DNA of 64,000 bases from Flavobacterium sp. JAS (GTDB lineage Bacteria > Bacteroidota > Bacteroidia > Flavobacteriales > Flavobacteriaceae): positions 484,907 to 548,906 of the forward strand of contig NZ_JAJMOX010000001.1 in assembly GCF_020991455.1 (NCBI RefSeq). Direction: 5' to 3'. The position numbers and the translations under genes are program-made. Shown here in pieces: positions 49,331 through 57,462 of this stretch; position 1 is the first letter of the stretch, and each line of letters opens with the position of its first letter. Under the pieces are notes generated by a model, which saw only the letters and a program-made list of their open reading frames with translations, had not been told where the DNA came from and ran no database searches.

Positions 49331-50413
49331 ATGAGTGTCTTAAGCAAAATAAATCATTACAGGCGTGGTGTAATGCGCAATCTGACTAAGAACATTGGAA
49401 AGCCAAAAAGTGATCAGGGGATTACCTTGGTTGATAAGTCCGAGATAAAACGGGTTTTGATCTGCAGACCAAATGGACGGTTAGGAAACCTGTTATTGAT
49501 TACACCTTTGGTTCAGGAAGTCATAGAAATATTTCCAAATTGTAAAGTCGATTTGTTTGTTAAGGGAACATTAGCCCCAATAATTTTTGAGAATTACGAA
49601 AGCGTTAATAAGATAATCGATTTACCCAAAAAGCCCTTCAAAAGTTTACTGAAATACCTTAATGTCTGGATTTCAATAAAACAGCAAAAATACGATGTTG
49701 CGATCAATGTAGATCAAAACTCTTCTTCAGGACGTTTAGCAGTCCAGTTTTCAAACGCTAAGTATAAATTTTACGGAGATTTAATTGAAGAATCTCAACT
49801 TGTAAAAAATGATTACGACCACATTGCAAAATATCCTGTTTATAACTTCCGATATTATTTAACCAAGCTTGGACTTGCAAAAACTAAGAAAATAGTTGCT
49901 CCAATAGATCTTAAATTATCTTCTTCTGAAATCGCACAAGGCAAGAACATTTTGAATGATTTAGTTCACAATTCTAAAAGAACAATTTGCATATTTACCT
50001 ACGCAACCGGAGCAAAATGTCTTTCAGAAGATTGGTGGGAAAATTTTTATTCACAACTTACTGAAGCGTATAAAGATTATAATATTATTGAAATTTTGCC
50101 AGTAGAGAATGTTTCTCAAATAGCATTTAAAGCGCCTACGTTTTATAGTAAAGACATTCGCGAAATTGGATCTGTAATTGCGAATAGTGATTTGTTTATT
50201 GGTGCAGATAGTGGTATAATGCATTTGGCAAGCGCTGTTCAGACCCCTACAATCGGTTTGTTTTCTGTTTCAAACATGAAAAAATATGAGCCTTATGACA
50301 ATTGCAGCGTTGGAGTAGATGTTAATTTATATACTAAAAAAGATTACCTAAACACGATAAATTCAATTTTGAATAACGGAAAATTAAGTATTTATTCAAA
50401 AAGAGCAATCTAA
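49331..50413 (+). CDS. Glycosyltransferase family 9 protein (LPS heptosyltransferase-like)
   Basis: This 360-residue GT-B-fold enzyme shows VLICRPNGRLGNLLLITPLVQ, the GT9 start in which the acceptor-site Gly-Asp becomes Gly-Asn, and IGADSGIMHLASAVQTPTIGLF, the nucleotide-sugar site. It would add a heptose or similar sugar to lipopolysaccharide core or another surface glycan at the cytoplasmic membrane. No other glycan genes are adjacent. The preceding 257-base gap holds nothing I can identify beyond AT-rich sequence. Confidence 0.88.
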   Translation: MSVLSKINHYRRGVMRNLTKNIGKPKSDQGITLVDKSEIKRVLICRPNGRLGNLLLITPLVQEVIEIFPNCKVDLFVKGTLAPIIFENYESVNKIIDLPKKPFKSLLKYLNVWISIKQQKYDVAINVDQNSSSGRLAVQFSNAKYKFYGDLIEESQLVKNDYDHIAKYPVYNFRYYLTKLGLAKTKKIVAPIDLKLSSSEIAQGKNILNDLVHNSKRTICIFTYATGAKCLSEDWWENFYSQLTEAYKDYNIIEILPVENVSQIAFKAPTFYSKDIREIGSVIANSDLFIGADSGIMHLASAVQTPTIGLFSVSNMKKYEPYDNCSVGVDVNLYTKKDYLNTINSILNNGKLSIYSKRAI

Positions 50414-50432
50414 TAAAGTATTTATGGTATAA

Positions 50433-50470
50433 AAAAAAGAGGCATTTACCGCGGTAAATGCCTCTTTTTT
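50433..50470. terminator. Perfect palindromic bidirectional terminator
   Basis: The sequence is self-complementary over 38 bases (50433-50470, centre CCGCGG) with A and T ends. It lies between the convergent glycosyltransferase and AsmA genes. Confidence 0.88.
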
Positions 50471-50483
50471 AATGAATAATTTT

Positions 50484-53075
50484 TTATTTCTTCTTGAACA
50501 AACCATTTATCAAGTCACTTGCTTTTTTAGTAGCTTCCTGAGTTTTCTGTTCTTTTTCTGTTTTTGCAGCTTGTGTAGTATCTTTTGCTTTTGTATTCTT
50601 ATTGATTAAGTCATTAAGAGCCGAAGTACCTTTTTGCGTTAGCTTCTCTTTTTGCTGATTGGCAACCTGAGATGCTAAACTGCTAACAGCACTTTTCATA
50701 TCAGTAGATACTTTTGGATTTGAAAAATTACCTGTAATCATAGCATTTATCGGAATGTTTTGCAGTTTTGCAGCATCTGCAGGAGACATTTTTGCAATAA
50801 AAGCATTTGCTTCAGATCCTAAATATTTAGCCGGAACATCAAGTTTTAGGTTGTAATTCATTGATTGGTCAAAACCGTGAGTTCCGCCAACTGTGATTTT
50901 AATATCCTGATATTTGATGTCAAATGGTTTTACATTTACTTTTCCGTTTTCAAAAGTTAAGGCAGCTTTAATATCATTCAAATTTATTTTATTCATATCA
51001 ATAAATTTGATGTTTGACGTTAAGGCACTTAGTACAGTTGAATTTTTAGAGTTTATAGTTGTCGAAAGCAATTGCCCTAACAAATCTCCTGAAATCGATT
51101 TTAAGTCCGGAGTTAATTCTTTCGAATCTAGATTTCCGTTTAATTTAATAGTCGAATTTAATTTTCCATTTATAATTCCGGCAATTGGAGCAATCTTTTT
51201 CATCATGTCCAGTTGTGTAAAAGTCTGAGCAATATCAACTTGATTGAAACCTAAATTCATATCAAAAGTTGGTACTTTTGTTTTGGTTGAAACGGTTCCT
51301 GTTAAACCAATTGTTCCTCCAAAAATCGATGTTTTAAAGTTCTCTAAAGTAGCTTTCTCATCTTTTACAATCAATCTGCCTGAAACATCTTTTAGTTTTA
51401 AATTGTCATACAAAACAGTTGTTGCTTTTGCATTTAAAGTACAATTTAAAAACGCTGGAATCTTCATTGCTTCCGTTGGTTTTGCAGCCGTTTTTTCTGT
51501 TGCAGGTTCTCCGGCAGTCATAAAATCGTCAACTGCCAATTGGTTCGAACTCATATTGAAGTTCCCTTTTAGTTCTTGTTTTTTAAACATAAAACCGTAG
51601 AAATTTTCTAAAACTCCATTAATGCTCAAATCACTTTTTCCAGTTGTAGCATCAAATTTTTTCAGGTTTATAGTACTTGGGTTAAACTCTACCAAAGCCG
51701 TACTAATACTCATCGATTTATTGTTTTCGTCAGTATATTTAAATCCTGATAAACTCATCGTTCCTGCATTTTTTATGTTTTGATATTGGCTTTTTTCTAC
51801 AGATGCCATATCAAAATTTGTAGTAACATCAGCTTTTAAAATACCAGTCAAAGGTTTGTCCATTTTAATTGGATATGCTTTTGAAAGGTTAGCTAAATTA
51901 ATAGTTCCTTTTAATGCCGCGTCTACAATAGGATTTACGGTAATGTTTTTAATATTCGCTTTAGCGTTAAAAATGTCCTGATCGATTCTAAAAGAAAGTT
52001 TGTCTAAATTAACGTAGGTGTCATTTAGAATTCCCGTTTCGTTGATGATTTTTGTGTCAATTACAATATTCTGAACTGATTTTGGTAAGTTAGGATATTG
52101 AAATGAAGCATTGTTTGAAGCAATTGCAATATTAAATTTAGGAACAGTAGTATCTGTTAATTGTCCTTTTGCAAAACCGGCTACCGTAAAATCACCAGTT
52201 GTTTTTACACCATCTAAACTCGAAGCATAAACCGAAGGAATTAAGCCTAAGAAGTTGGTAAAAGATGAAGTTGGCGTTTTAAATTTTAAATCATAAATCT
52301 GACCCGCATCAACCATCTGAATAAAACCGTCAAATTCTAACGGCAATTGATTTATTAAGGCTTTATTTTCTTTAAAAGTATATTTGCTTTGCTCTAAATC
52401 AATTCCTAAAACTGCGTCTAAAGTCAGCTTTACATTTTTCATATAATTGACTTTATCCATATCCAAAGATACTTTGGCTGTAGATTTTGTAGTTAAATCC
52501 AGTTTTGAGTTGGTAAAATCACCAGTTCCTTCATGATTTAAACTATCAATTACCATCTTAATTTTTGAACCCTGATCAATATATCTGAAGGTAAAATTTT
52601 CGATTTTGTAGTTCTGAATTTTCAATGAAAGCGGTTTGCTTTTATCGTCTTTCTCTGTTTTATCTTTGTCTTTTAATGCGATATCAAAGTTACCCACACC
52701 ATCTTTATTAAAAATAATATTGATTAATCCATTTGTAGAACTGATTCCCTGAATGCTTAAAGGTTCTTCTTTTCCTTTAAAAAGTTCTTTAATGCTCATT
52801 TTTAAGTTCAACTCGCCTAACGAAACTAAAGTATCACCTTCAAAAGGAGCTTTGTTGATAATGACCAATTTTTCGATTCCAACCGTTGCATTTGGGAAGT
52901 TTTTAAACAAGCTTAAATCAGCATCGGCAAAACTTACTTTTGCATCAACGCTTTCGTTAATTGCTTCGACAATTTTGGCTTTTATCTGATCCTTAAAAAA
53001 ATAAGGAATGGCGAATAATGCAGCGACAATGACGACAAGAACAATGGCTGAGATTTTTAGAATTTTCTTTAACAT
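50484..53075 (-). CDS. AsmA family protein
   Basis: This 863-residue protein is anchored by an N-terminal helix (LKKILKISAIVLVVIVAALF), followed by the AsmA N-domain (IKAKIVEAINESVDAKVSF, LSLFKNFPNATVGIEKLVI). A long periplasmic beta-groove of repeated strands and an AsmA-like C-domain (about 590-790) follow. The C-terminus is a Lys/Thr/Gln-rich tail (about 800-863). AsmA-like proteins are thought to carry phospholipid between the two membranes. It is 163 bases from the hydrolase gene downstream on the same strand. Confidence 0.9.
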   Translation of the reverse strand: MLKKILKISAIVLVVIVAALFAIPYFFKDQIKAKIVEAINESVDAKVSFADADLSLFKNFPNATVGIEKLVIINKAPFEGDTLVSLGELNLKMSIKELFKGKEEPLSIQGISSTNGLINIIFNKDGVGNFDIALKDKDKTEKDDKSKPLSLKIQNYKIENFTFRYIDQGSKIKMVIDSLNHEGTGDFTNSKLDLTTKSTAKVSLDMDKVNYMKNVKLTLDAVLGIDLEQSKYTFKENKALINQLPLEFDGFIQMVDAGQIYDLKFKTPTSSFTNFLGLIPSVYASSLDGVKTTGDFTVAGFAKGQLTDTTVPKFNIAIASNNASFQYPNLPKSVQNIVIDTKIINETGILNDTYVNLDKLSFRIDQDIFNAKANIKNITVNPIVDAALKGTINLANLSKAYPIKMDKPLTGILKADVTTNFDMASVEKSQYQNIKNAGTMSLSGFKYTDENNKSMSISTALVEFNPSTINLKKFDATTGKSDLSINGVLENFYGFMFKKQELKGNFNMSSNQLAVDDFMTAGEPATEKTAAKPTEAMKIPAFLNCTLNAKATTVLYDNLKLKDVSGRLIVKDEKATLENFKTSIFGGTIGLTGTVSTKTKVPTFDMNLGFNQVDIAQTFTQLDMMKKIAPIAGIINGKLNSTIKLNGNLDSKELTPDLKSISGDLLGQLLSTTINSKNSTVLSALTSNIKFIDMNKINLNDIKAALTFENGKVNVKPFDIKYQDIKITVGGTHGFDQSMNYNLKLDVPAKYLGSEANAFIAKMSPADAAKLQNIPINAMITGNFSNPKVSTDMKSAVSSLASQVANQQKEKLTQKGTSALNDLINKNTKAKDTTQAAKTEKEQKTQEATKKASDLINGLFKKK

Positions 53076-53117
53076 ATTAATAGATTTGAGGATTTAGTAT
53101 TAATGTTTAATTCTTGC

Positions 53118-53125
53118 AAAAATAA
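53118..53125 (-). promoter_or_regulatory. Candidate -7 box for the AsmA gene
   Basis: TATTTTTG on the minus strand, 42 bases upstream of the ATG, matching TAnnTTTG. The -33 element is unclear. Confidence 0.35.
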
Positions 53126-53195
53126 CTTTTTTGATTTAGTTCTGCGATAAAGTTTTCTTAAAAATTGTAAGAAATTTACTTATTTTGTTAATAAA

Positions 53196-53231
53196 AAAAA
53201 TCCGCTTGATTATATATTCAAACGGATTTTT
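53196..53231 (-). terminator. Terminator after the hydrolase gene
   Basis: AAAAATCCG (53196-53204) pairs with CGGATTTTT (53223-53231), extended by TTGA/TCAA after one mismatch. It lies eight bases beyond the hydrolase stop. Confidence 0.7.
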
Positions 53232-53238
53232 GGGTTTA

Positions 53239-54186
53239 TTATTTTAGAATAAAGGAAACAATCTTATTCGTCATAACTTCTGAGATAGGTAAAGTTTCAT
53301 TGTTATAACTCTCTAAATTTGCCTGTTTATCGCCATCGATAATTTTCATGATGTGATTCATTTTATCAACGATCAATAATTCGGCATTTTTATTAGCGTT
53401 TGCCAGATTCTCAGCGTCTTGTGCATTGATTTGTAAATCGTTGTTTCCTTGCAGAATTAAAATAGGAACAGTTAATTTTTTGATCTCCGTTTGCGGATTG
53501 TATTTAAACCAGGAAATCAAATAAGGCTGAATACTTGGCCTAAAAAGAGCGTTAAGCATTGGGTCAACCTTTTTTACCGTATTTCCGCCTTTTAAACTGT
53601 CGATAATAGGAAAAGTCAAATCATTAATTTGTTGATTTGATTTACTGGCTATCTGCGCTTTTATAAGTTTATCTGCTGAGTCTCCGGCTCCGGCAATAGA
53701 GATAAATTTGTTTGCTTTTGCTCCGGCAATCATTCCTATTAAAGAACCTTCGCTGTGACCTATTACAATTACTTGCGAAAAACGCTTGTCTTGTTTCAGG
53801 AAATTAATCCAGCTTTTGGCATCTTCTGTATAATTTTCAAAAACTAAATTTGATTCAGATATTGCCGAAGCTTTGCTCTCGCCAATTCCTCTTTTGTCAT
53901 ATCTTAATGATGCAATTCCGTTTTTTGCCAAAGCTTCAGCCAGCATTTTCAGCGAATTGTTTTTCATCATCGGATTATTACCATTTCTATCCGTTGGACC
54001 TGAACCCGCAATAATTAATGCAACCGGATATTTCTTTAATACATCCGGAACTGTCAAAGTTCCAAAAAGCTGATCATTATTAATTTTTAAAGTTGCATTA
54101 GATTCCTTGTAGGTGTATTGTTTTTTATCCTGAGCATTAACAAAACTCAAAAAGAAAATGGTAAGCAGAAGAACTATATTTTTCAT
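53239..54186 (-). CDS. Secreted alpha/beta hydrolase (serine aminopeptidase S33-like)
   Basis: This 315-residue protein has a signal peptide cleaved after VNAQ, so it acts in the periplasm or outside. It has the oxyanion region IIAGSGPTDRNGN, the nucleophile Ser145 in GHSEGSLIGM, and the late motifs LILQGNNDLQI (acid) and MNHIMKI (histidine). GSGPTDRNGNNP is typical of the BD-FAE/YqiA-like hydrolases of Bacteroidota. It starts ten bases after sppA, so the two are co-transcribed. The substrate is unknown. Confidence 0.9.
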   Translation of the reverse strand: MKNIVLLLTIFFLSFVNAQDKKQYTYKESNATLKINNDQLFGTLTVPDVLKKYPVALIIAGSGPTDRNGNNPMMKNNSLKMLAEALAKNGIASLRYDKRGIGESKASAISESNLVFENYTEDAKSWINFLKQDKRFSQVIVIGHSEGSLIGMIAGAKANKFISIAGAGDSADKLIKAQIASKSNQQINDLTFPIIDSLKGGNTVKKVDPMLNALFRPSIQPYLISWFKYNPQTEIKKLTVPILILQGNNDLQINAQDAENLANANKNAELLIVDKMNHIMKIIDGDKQANLESYNNETLPISEVMTNKIVSFILK

Positions 54187-54196
54187 TGATCTTTAA

Positions 54197-55954
54197 TTAT
54201 TTGATGTTTATTCCAAAAGGAAGCATTGCCTGAGCACCTTTTTGATTTTGAAACCTTTTTACCTGCTCGATTAGCTGATAATTTTCTTCGCCAATTTCTT
54301 CTTTAATGAAAGCTTCTTTAGATTGTGCAAATGGCAAATTAGAAAGAAGATCATTGAATGTTTTTTCGTATTCAGGATAGTTCTGAGTGCTGTATGTTTT
54401 TACTTTAGCTATTTTAGCTGCCTCGGCAATAGCATCATTCAAACCTCCAATTTTGTCTACCAAACCTATTTTTAAAGCTTCGGTTCCTGACCAAACTCTT
54501 CCTTGTGCGATAGCGTCAACTTGTGCAAAAGTCATTTTTCGGCCTTGAGCCACATGCGTTACAAAAGTATTGTAGATATGTTCAACTCCTTCTAATGTAA
54601 AGGCTTTAAACTTCTCATCAATTGGCACAAACGGACTATAATTTGCTGAATTTTCGTGAGTTTTTACTTGTTCAGTATTGATTCCTAATTTAGTTGCCAG
54701 AGGGCTAAAGTTTGGTAAGATGCCAAAAACTCCAATAGAACCTGTGATGGTATTGTTTTCGGCAAAAATTTTGTTAGCGTTACAAGCAATATAATATCCT
54801 CCCGAAGCAGCATAATTACCCATAGAAACAACAACCGGTTTTACTTTTTTAGTAATTTCGATTTCTCTCCAGATCAAATCAGAAGTCAAGGCATTTCCGC
54901 CCGGACTGTCAATTCTAAGAACGATCGCTTTTACATCTTCATTTTTTCTGGCTTCTTGCAACGAACGACGCATTGAACCTTCGCCAATTACGGTAACATC
55001 ACCTTCACCGCTTTGTATTTCGCCTTGAGCGTAAATAATTGCAATTTGGTCTGATGCAGTATTGGTCAAAGCTGTCGTGATATTATTTTGAGTATAATCT
55101 AAAATCGAGATTTTGTTGTAATCGTCGTCGCCAGTTACTTTCAGGGCTTTTTTAATAGCATCATGATAAACGTCTTCATAAGCAACAATATCAACTAAAT
55201 GTTGCGCTTTTGCCATTTCCGGTGTTCTGGCAAGCAAGCCATTTGCAATTTCATTTAATTTAGTAACAGGGATATTTCGACTTTTTGAAATATCATTAGA
55301 AACGGTCGTCCAGATTGAGTTTAGTAAAGCGGTAACTTGTTCTCTGTTGGCATCGCTCATTTTGTTTTCTAAAAATGGTTCAACAGCACTTTTGTATTTT
55401 CCGTGACGGATAACTTCCATGTGAATGCCTGATTTATCCTGAAAATCTTTAAAGAACATTACTTCAGACGAAAGTCCTTTAAAATCTAAATCTCCGGCAG
55501 GATTCAAATAAACAGTGTTGGCAACAGAATTTAAATAATATTCTTTTTGCGAATAAGTATTGGCGTAAGCCCAAACAAATTTTCCTGATTTTTTAAAGCT
55601 TTCAAGAGCATTTCTTAAATCTTTGTATTGTGCTAATCCTAAAGAAGATTCATCGTTTAAGATCGAAATTCCTTTAATATTATCATCCGTTTTTGCGGCT
55701 TCTATAGCATTGATAACATCGGTTAAACCGATACCCTTTTTATCTGAAAAAACAGTTACCCAAGGATCTTTATATTTTCCGGCGTAATCATTTTGAATCT
55801 CTTTTAAATTTAATTCGATCACAGAATCACTTTTAGCAGAGACAGAATCATCTCCTCCAAAAATAGCTCCAATTAGAATTACTCCAAAAAAGAAGACCAT
55901 AATAAATACAAAAATACCAATAACTGTGGCAATTACATTTCCTAAAAACTTCAT
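54197..55954 (-). CDS. sppA: Signal peptide peptidase SppA, 67K type
   Basis: This 585-residue membrane protease digests signal peptides left in the inner membrane. It has one N-terminal helix (about 5-30) and two tandem SppA domains. The catalytic pair is split as in E. coli: Lys188 in KYKSAVEPF of the N-domain and Ser384 in GNYAASGGYYIA of the C-domain. IDSPGGNALTSDLIW is also present. The periplasmic hydrolase follows in the same transcript. The 279 bases upstream contain a -7 box and otherwise AT-rich sequence. Confidence 0.95.
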   Translation of the reverse strand: MKFLGNVIATVIGIFVFIMVFFFGVILIGAIFGGDDSVSAKSDSVIELNLKEIQNDYAGKYKDPWVTVFSDKKGIGLTDVINAIEAAKTDDNIKGISILNDESSLGLAQYKDLRNALESFKKSGKFVWAYANTYSQKEYYLNSVANTVYLNPAGDLDFKGLSSEVMFFKDFQDKSGIHMEVIRHGKYKSAVEPFLENKMSDANREQVTALLNSIWTTVSNDISKSRNIPVTKLNEIANGLLARTPEMAKAQHLVDIVAYEDVYHDAIKKALKVTGDDDYNKISILDYTQNNITTALTNTASDQIAIIYAQGEIQSGEGDVTVIGEGSMRRSLQEARKNEDVKAIVLRIDSPGGNALTSDLIWREIEITKKVKPVVVSMGNYAASGGYYIACNANKIFAENNTITGSIGVFGILPNFSPLATKLGINTEQVKTHENSANYSPFVPIDEKFKAFTLEGVEHIYNTFVTHVAQGRKMTFAQVDAIAQGRVWSGTEALKIGLVDKIGGLNDAIAEAAKIAKVKTYSTQNYPEYEKTFNDLLSNLPFAQSKEAFIKEEIGEENYQLIEQVKRFQNQKGAQAMLPFGINIK

Positions 55955-55997
55955 AAGTATATTTTTTTAATAAGTAGCAAAAAAGGTTGGTTTGTTA

Positions 55998-56005
55998 CAA
56001 ATATA
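55998..56005 (-). promoter_or_regulatory. Candidate -7 box for sppA
   Basis: TATATTTG on the minus strand, 43 bases upstream of the sppA ATG. The only CAA on the plus strand upstream is too far away (35 bases) to be a normal -33. Confidence 0.38.
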
Positions 56006-56233
56006 ATCTAAATAGAATTTAATTCTGATACGTGATTTATCAAATATTTGTATTATTTACATTTTGAATGCTATAAATAAAGATAGAATATTTTGTAAGA
56101 TAATAGCGAGTTTTTTTGCTAATTTAGATAAAAGAAATAGTTAATACGGAGATTTCAACTCTTGAAAACTTCTAATTCTTGAAGTAAATAATGTACTTAA
56201 TTCTAAAATAGTTTTAGTTAATTTGCATTAATT

Positions 56234-57367
56234 ATGAAATCACAGCATCAAATCACTCTATCTATAGGCAGTAATCAGGGAAACAGGCTGGCAAACATCG
56301 AAAGTTGTATTGCTTTAATACACCAGGAAGTTGGTACTGTAATCAGGGTTTCAAGACTATATGAAACTCCGGCCTGGGGATTTGAAAGTGATGCTTTTTA
56401 TAATTGTGCTTTGGTTTTGCACAGTACTTCATCTGCACAAAAAATACTGAATCAGGTTTTAAAAATTGAAAAACATTTAGGTAGAATCCGATCCAATCAG
56501 GAAGGATATCAATCCCGATTAATTGATGTTGATTTGATTGCTTACGACGATGAAATTATTGAGTCTGAAAAACTTCAGATTCCGCATCCGCTAATGCAAA
56601 ACAGAAAGTTTGTTTTATTACCAATGCAGGATTTAAAACTGGATTGGAGACATCCTGTTTATCAAAAAACGATTTCAGAACTAATTGCTATTTCACCGGA
56701 CGATAGTGTGTGCACAGTAATTCAGGATTTAAAGAATCCGTTGCAGGAAATTCCGCTGGAAAGTTTTAATTATATTGCTTTTGAAGGAAATATTGGAGCA
56801 GGAAAAACGACTTTGGCACACAAGATTTCAGAAGATTTTAATGCTAAAACTGTTTTGGAGCGTTTTGCTGATAATCCGTTTTTACCTAAATTTTATAAAG
56901 ATCAAAATCGATATGCTTTTCCTTTAGAAATGTCTTTTCTGGCAGATCGTTATCAGCAATTATCAGATGATTTGGCACAATTTGATTTATTTAAAGATTT
57001 TATTGTAGCCGATTATCATATTTTTAAATCTTTGATTTTTGCTAAAATTACGCTGGCAGAAGATGAATATCGTTTGTACCGAAACTTATTCGATATAATT
57101 TATAAAGAAATGCCAAAGCCTGATTTGTACGTTTATTTATATCAGAATTCAGAGCGTTTGCTTCAAAACATTAAGAAACGAGGAAGAACTTACGAGCAAA
57201 ATATCTCAGCAGATTATTTAGATAAAATCAATAATGGTTATCTGGATTACATTAAATCCCAAACCGATTTGAATGTTTTGATTATAGATGTTTCAGAGCG
57301 TGATTTTGTGAAAAAACACGAAGACTACCTTTTTATTTTAGATGAGATAAAGAAGAAATTGAATTAG
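56234..57367 (+). CDS. folK: FolK-deoxynucleoside kinase fusion protein
   Basis: This 377-residue protein joins two enzymes. Residues 6-155 are 6-hydroxymethyl-7,8-dihydropterin pyrophosphokinase (LSIGSNQGNRLANI, YETPAWGFESDAFYNCAL, and the metal-binding DVD at 98-100 in RLIDVDLIAYDD), a step of folate synthesis. Residues 178-377 are a deoxynucleoside kinase with Walker A at 185-192 (GNIGAGKT), VLERFADNPFLPKFY and the lid arginines in KKRGRTYEQ. The fusion is known in Bacteroidota. It ties folate to nucleotide salvage, both feeding thymidylate. The stop lies inside the repeat at 57362. Confidence 0.93.
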   Translation: MKSQHQITLSIGSNQGNRLANIESCIALIHQEVGTVIRVSRLYETPAWGFESDAFYNCALVLHSTSSAQKILNQVLKIEKHLGRIRSNQEGYQSRLIDVDLIAYDDEIIESEKLQIPHPLMQNRKFVLLPMQDLKLDWRHPVYQKTISELIAISPDDSVCTVIQDLKNPLQEIPLESFNYIAFEGNIGAGKTTLAHKISEDFNAKTVLERFADNPFLPKFYKDQNRYAFPLEMSFLADRYQQLSDDLAQFDLFKDFIVADYHIFKSLIFAKITLAEDEYRLYRNLFDIIYKEMPKPDLYVYLYQNSERLLQNIKKRGRTYEQNISADYLDKINNGYLDYIKSQTDLNVLIIDVSERDFVKKHEDYLFILDEIKKKLN

Positions 57368-57458
57368 ATAATGTGGCAATGTGCCAATTAGAAAATTTGA
57401 TAATTTCTGAAATGCGGTAAATAATTATCTAATTTTCTAATTGACAAATTTTCTAATT
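57362..57458. repeat. Palindromic dispersed repeat, copy 2
   Basis: The first 30 bases match 28801-28830 at 28 positions, and the stretch ATAATTTCTGA also matches the start of the spacer in copy 1. The right part (57423-57458) is made of AATTTTCTAATT-type units that pair with the left arm imperfectly (a 14-base block AATTAGAAAATTTG is exact). The repeat begins three bases before the folK stop codon and ends just before the T9SS gene's stop. Confidence 0.8.
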
Positions 57459-57462
57459 AAAA

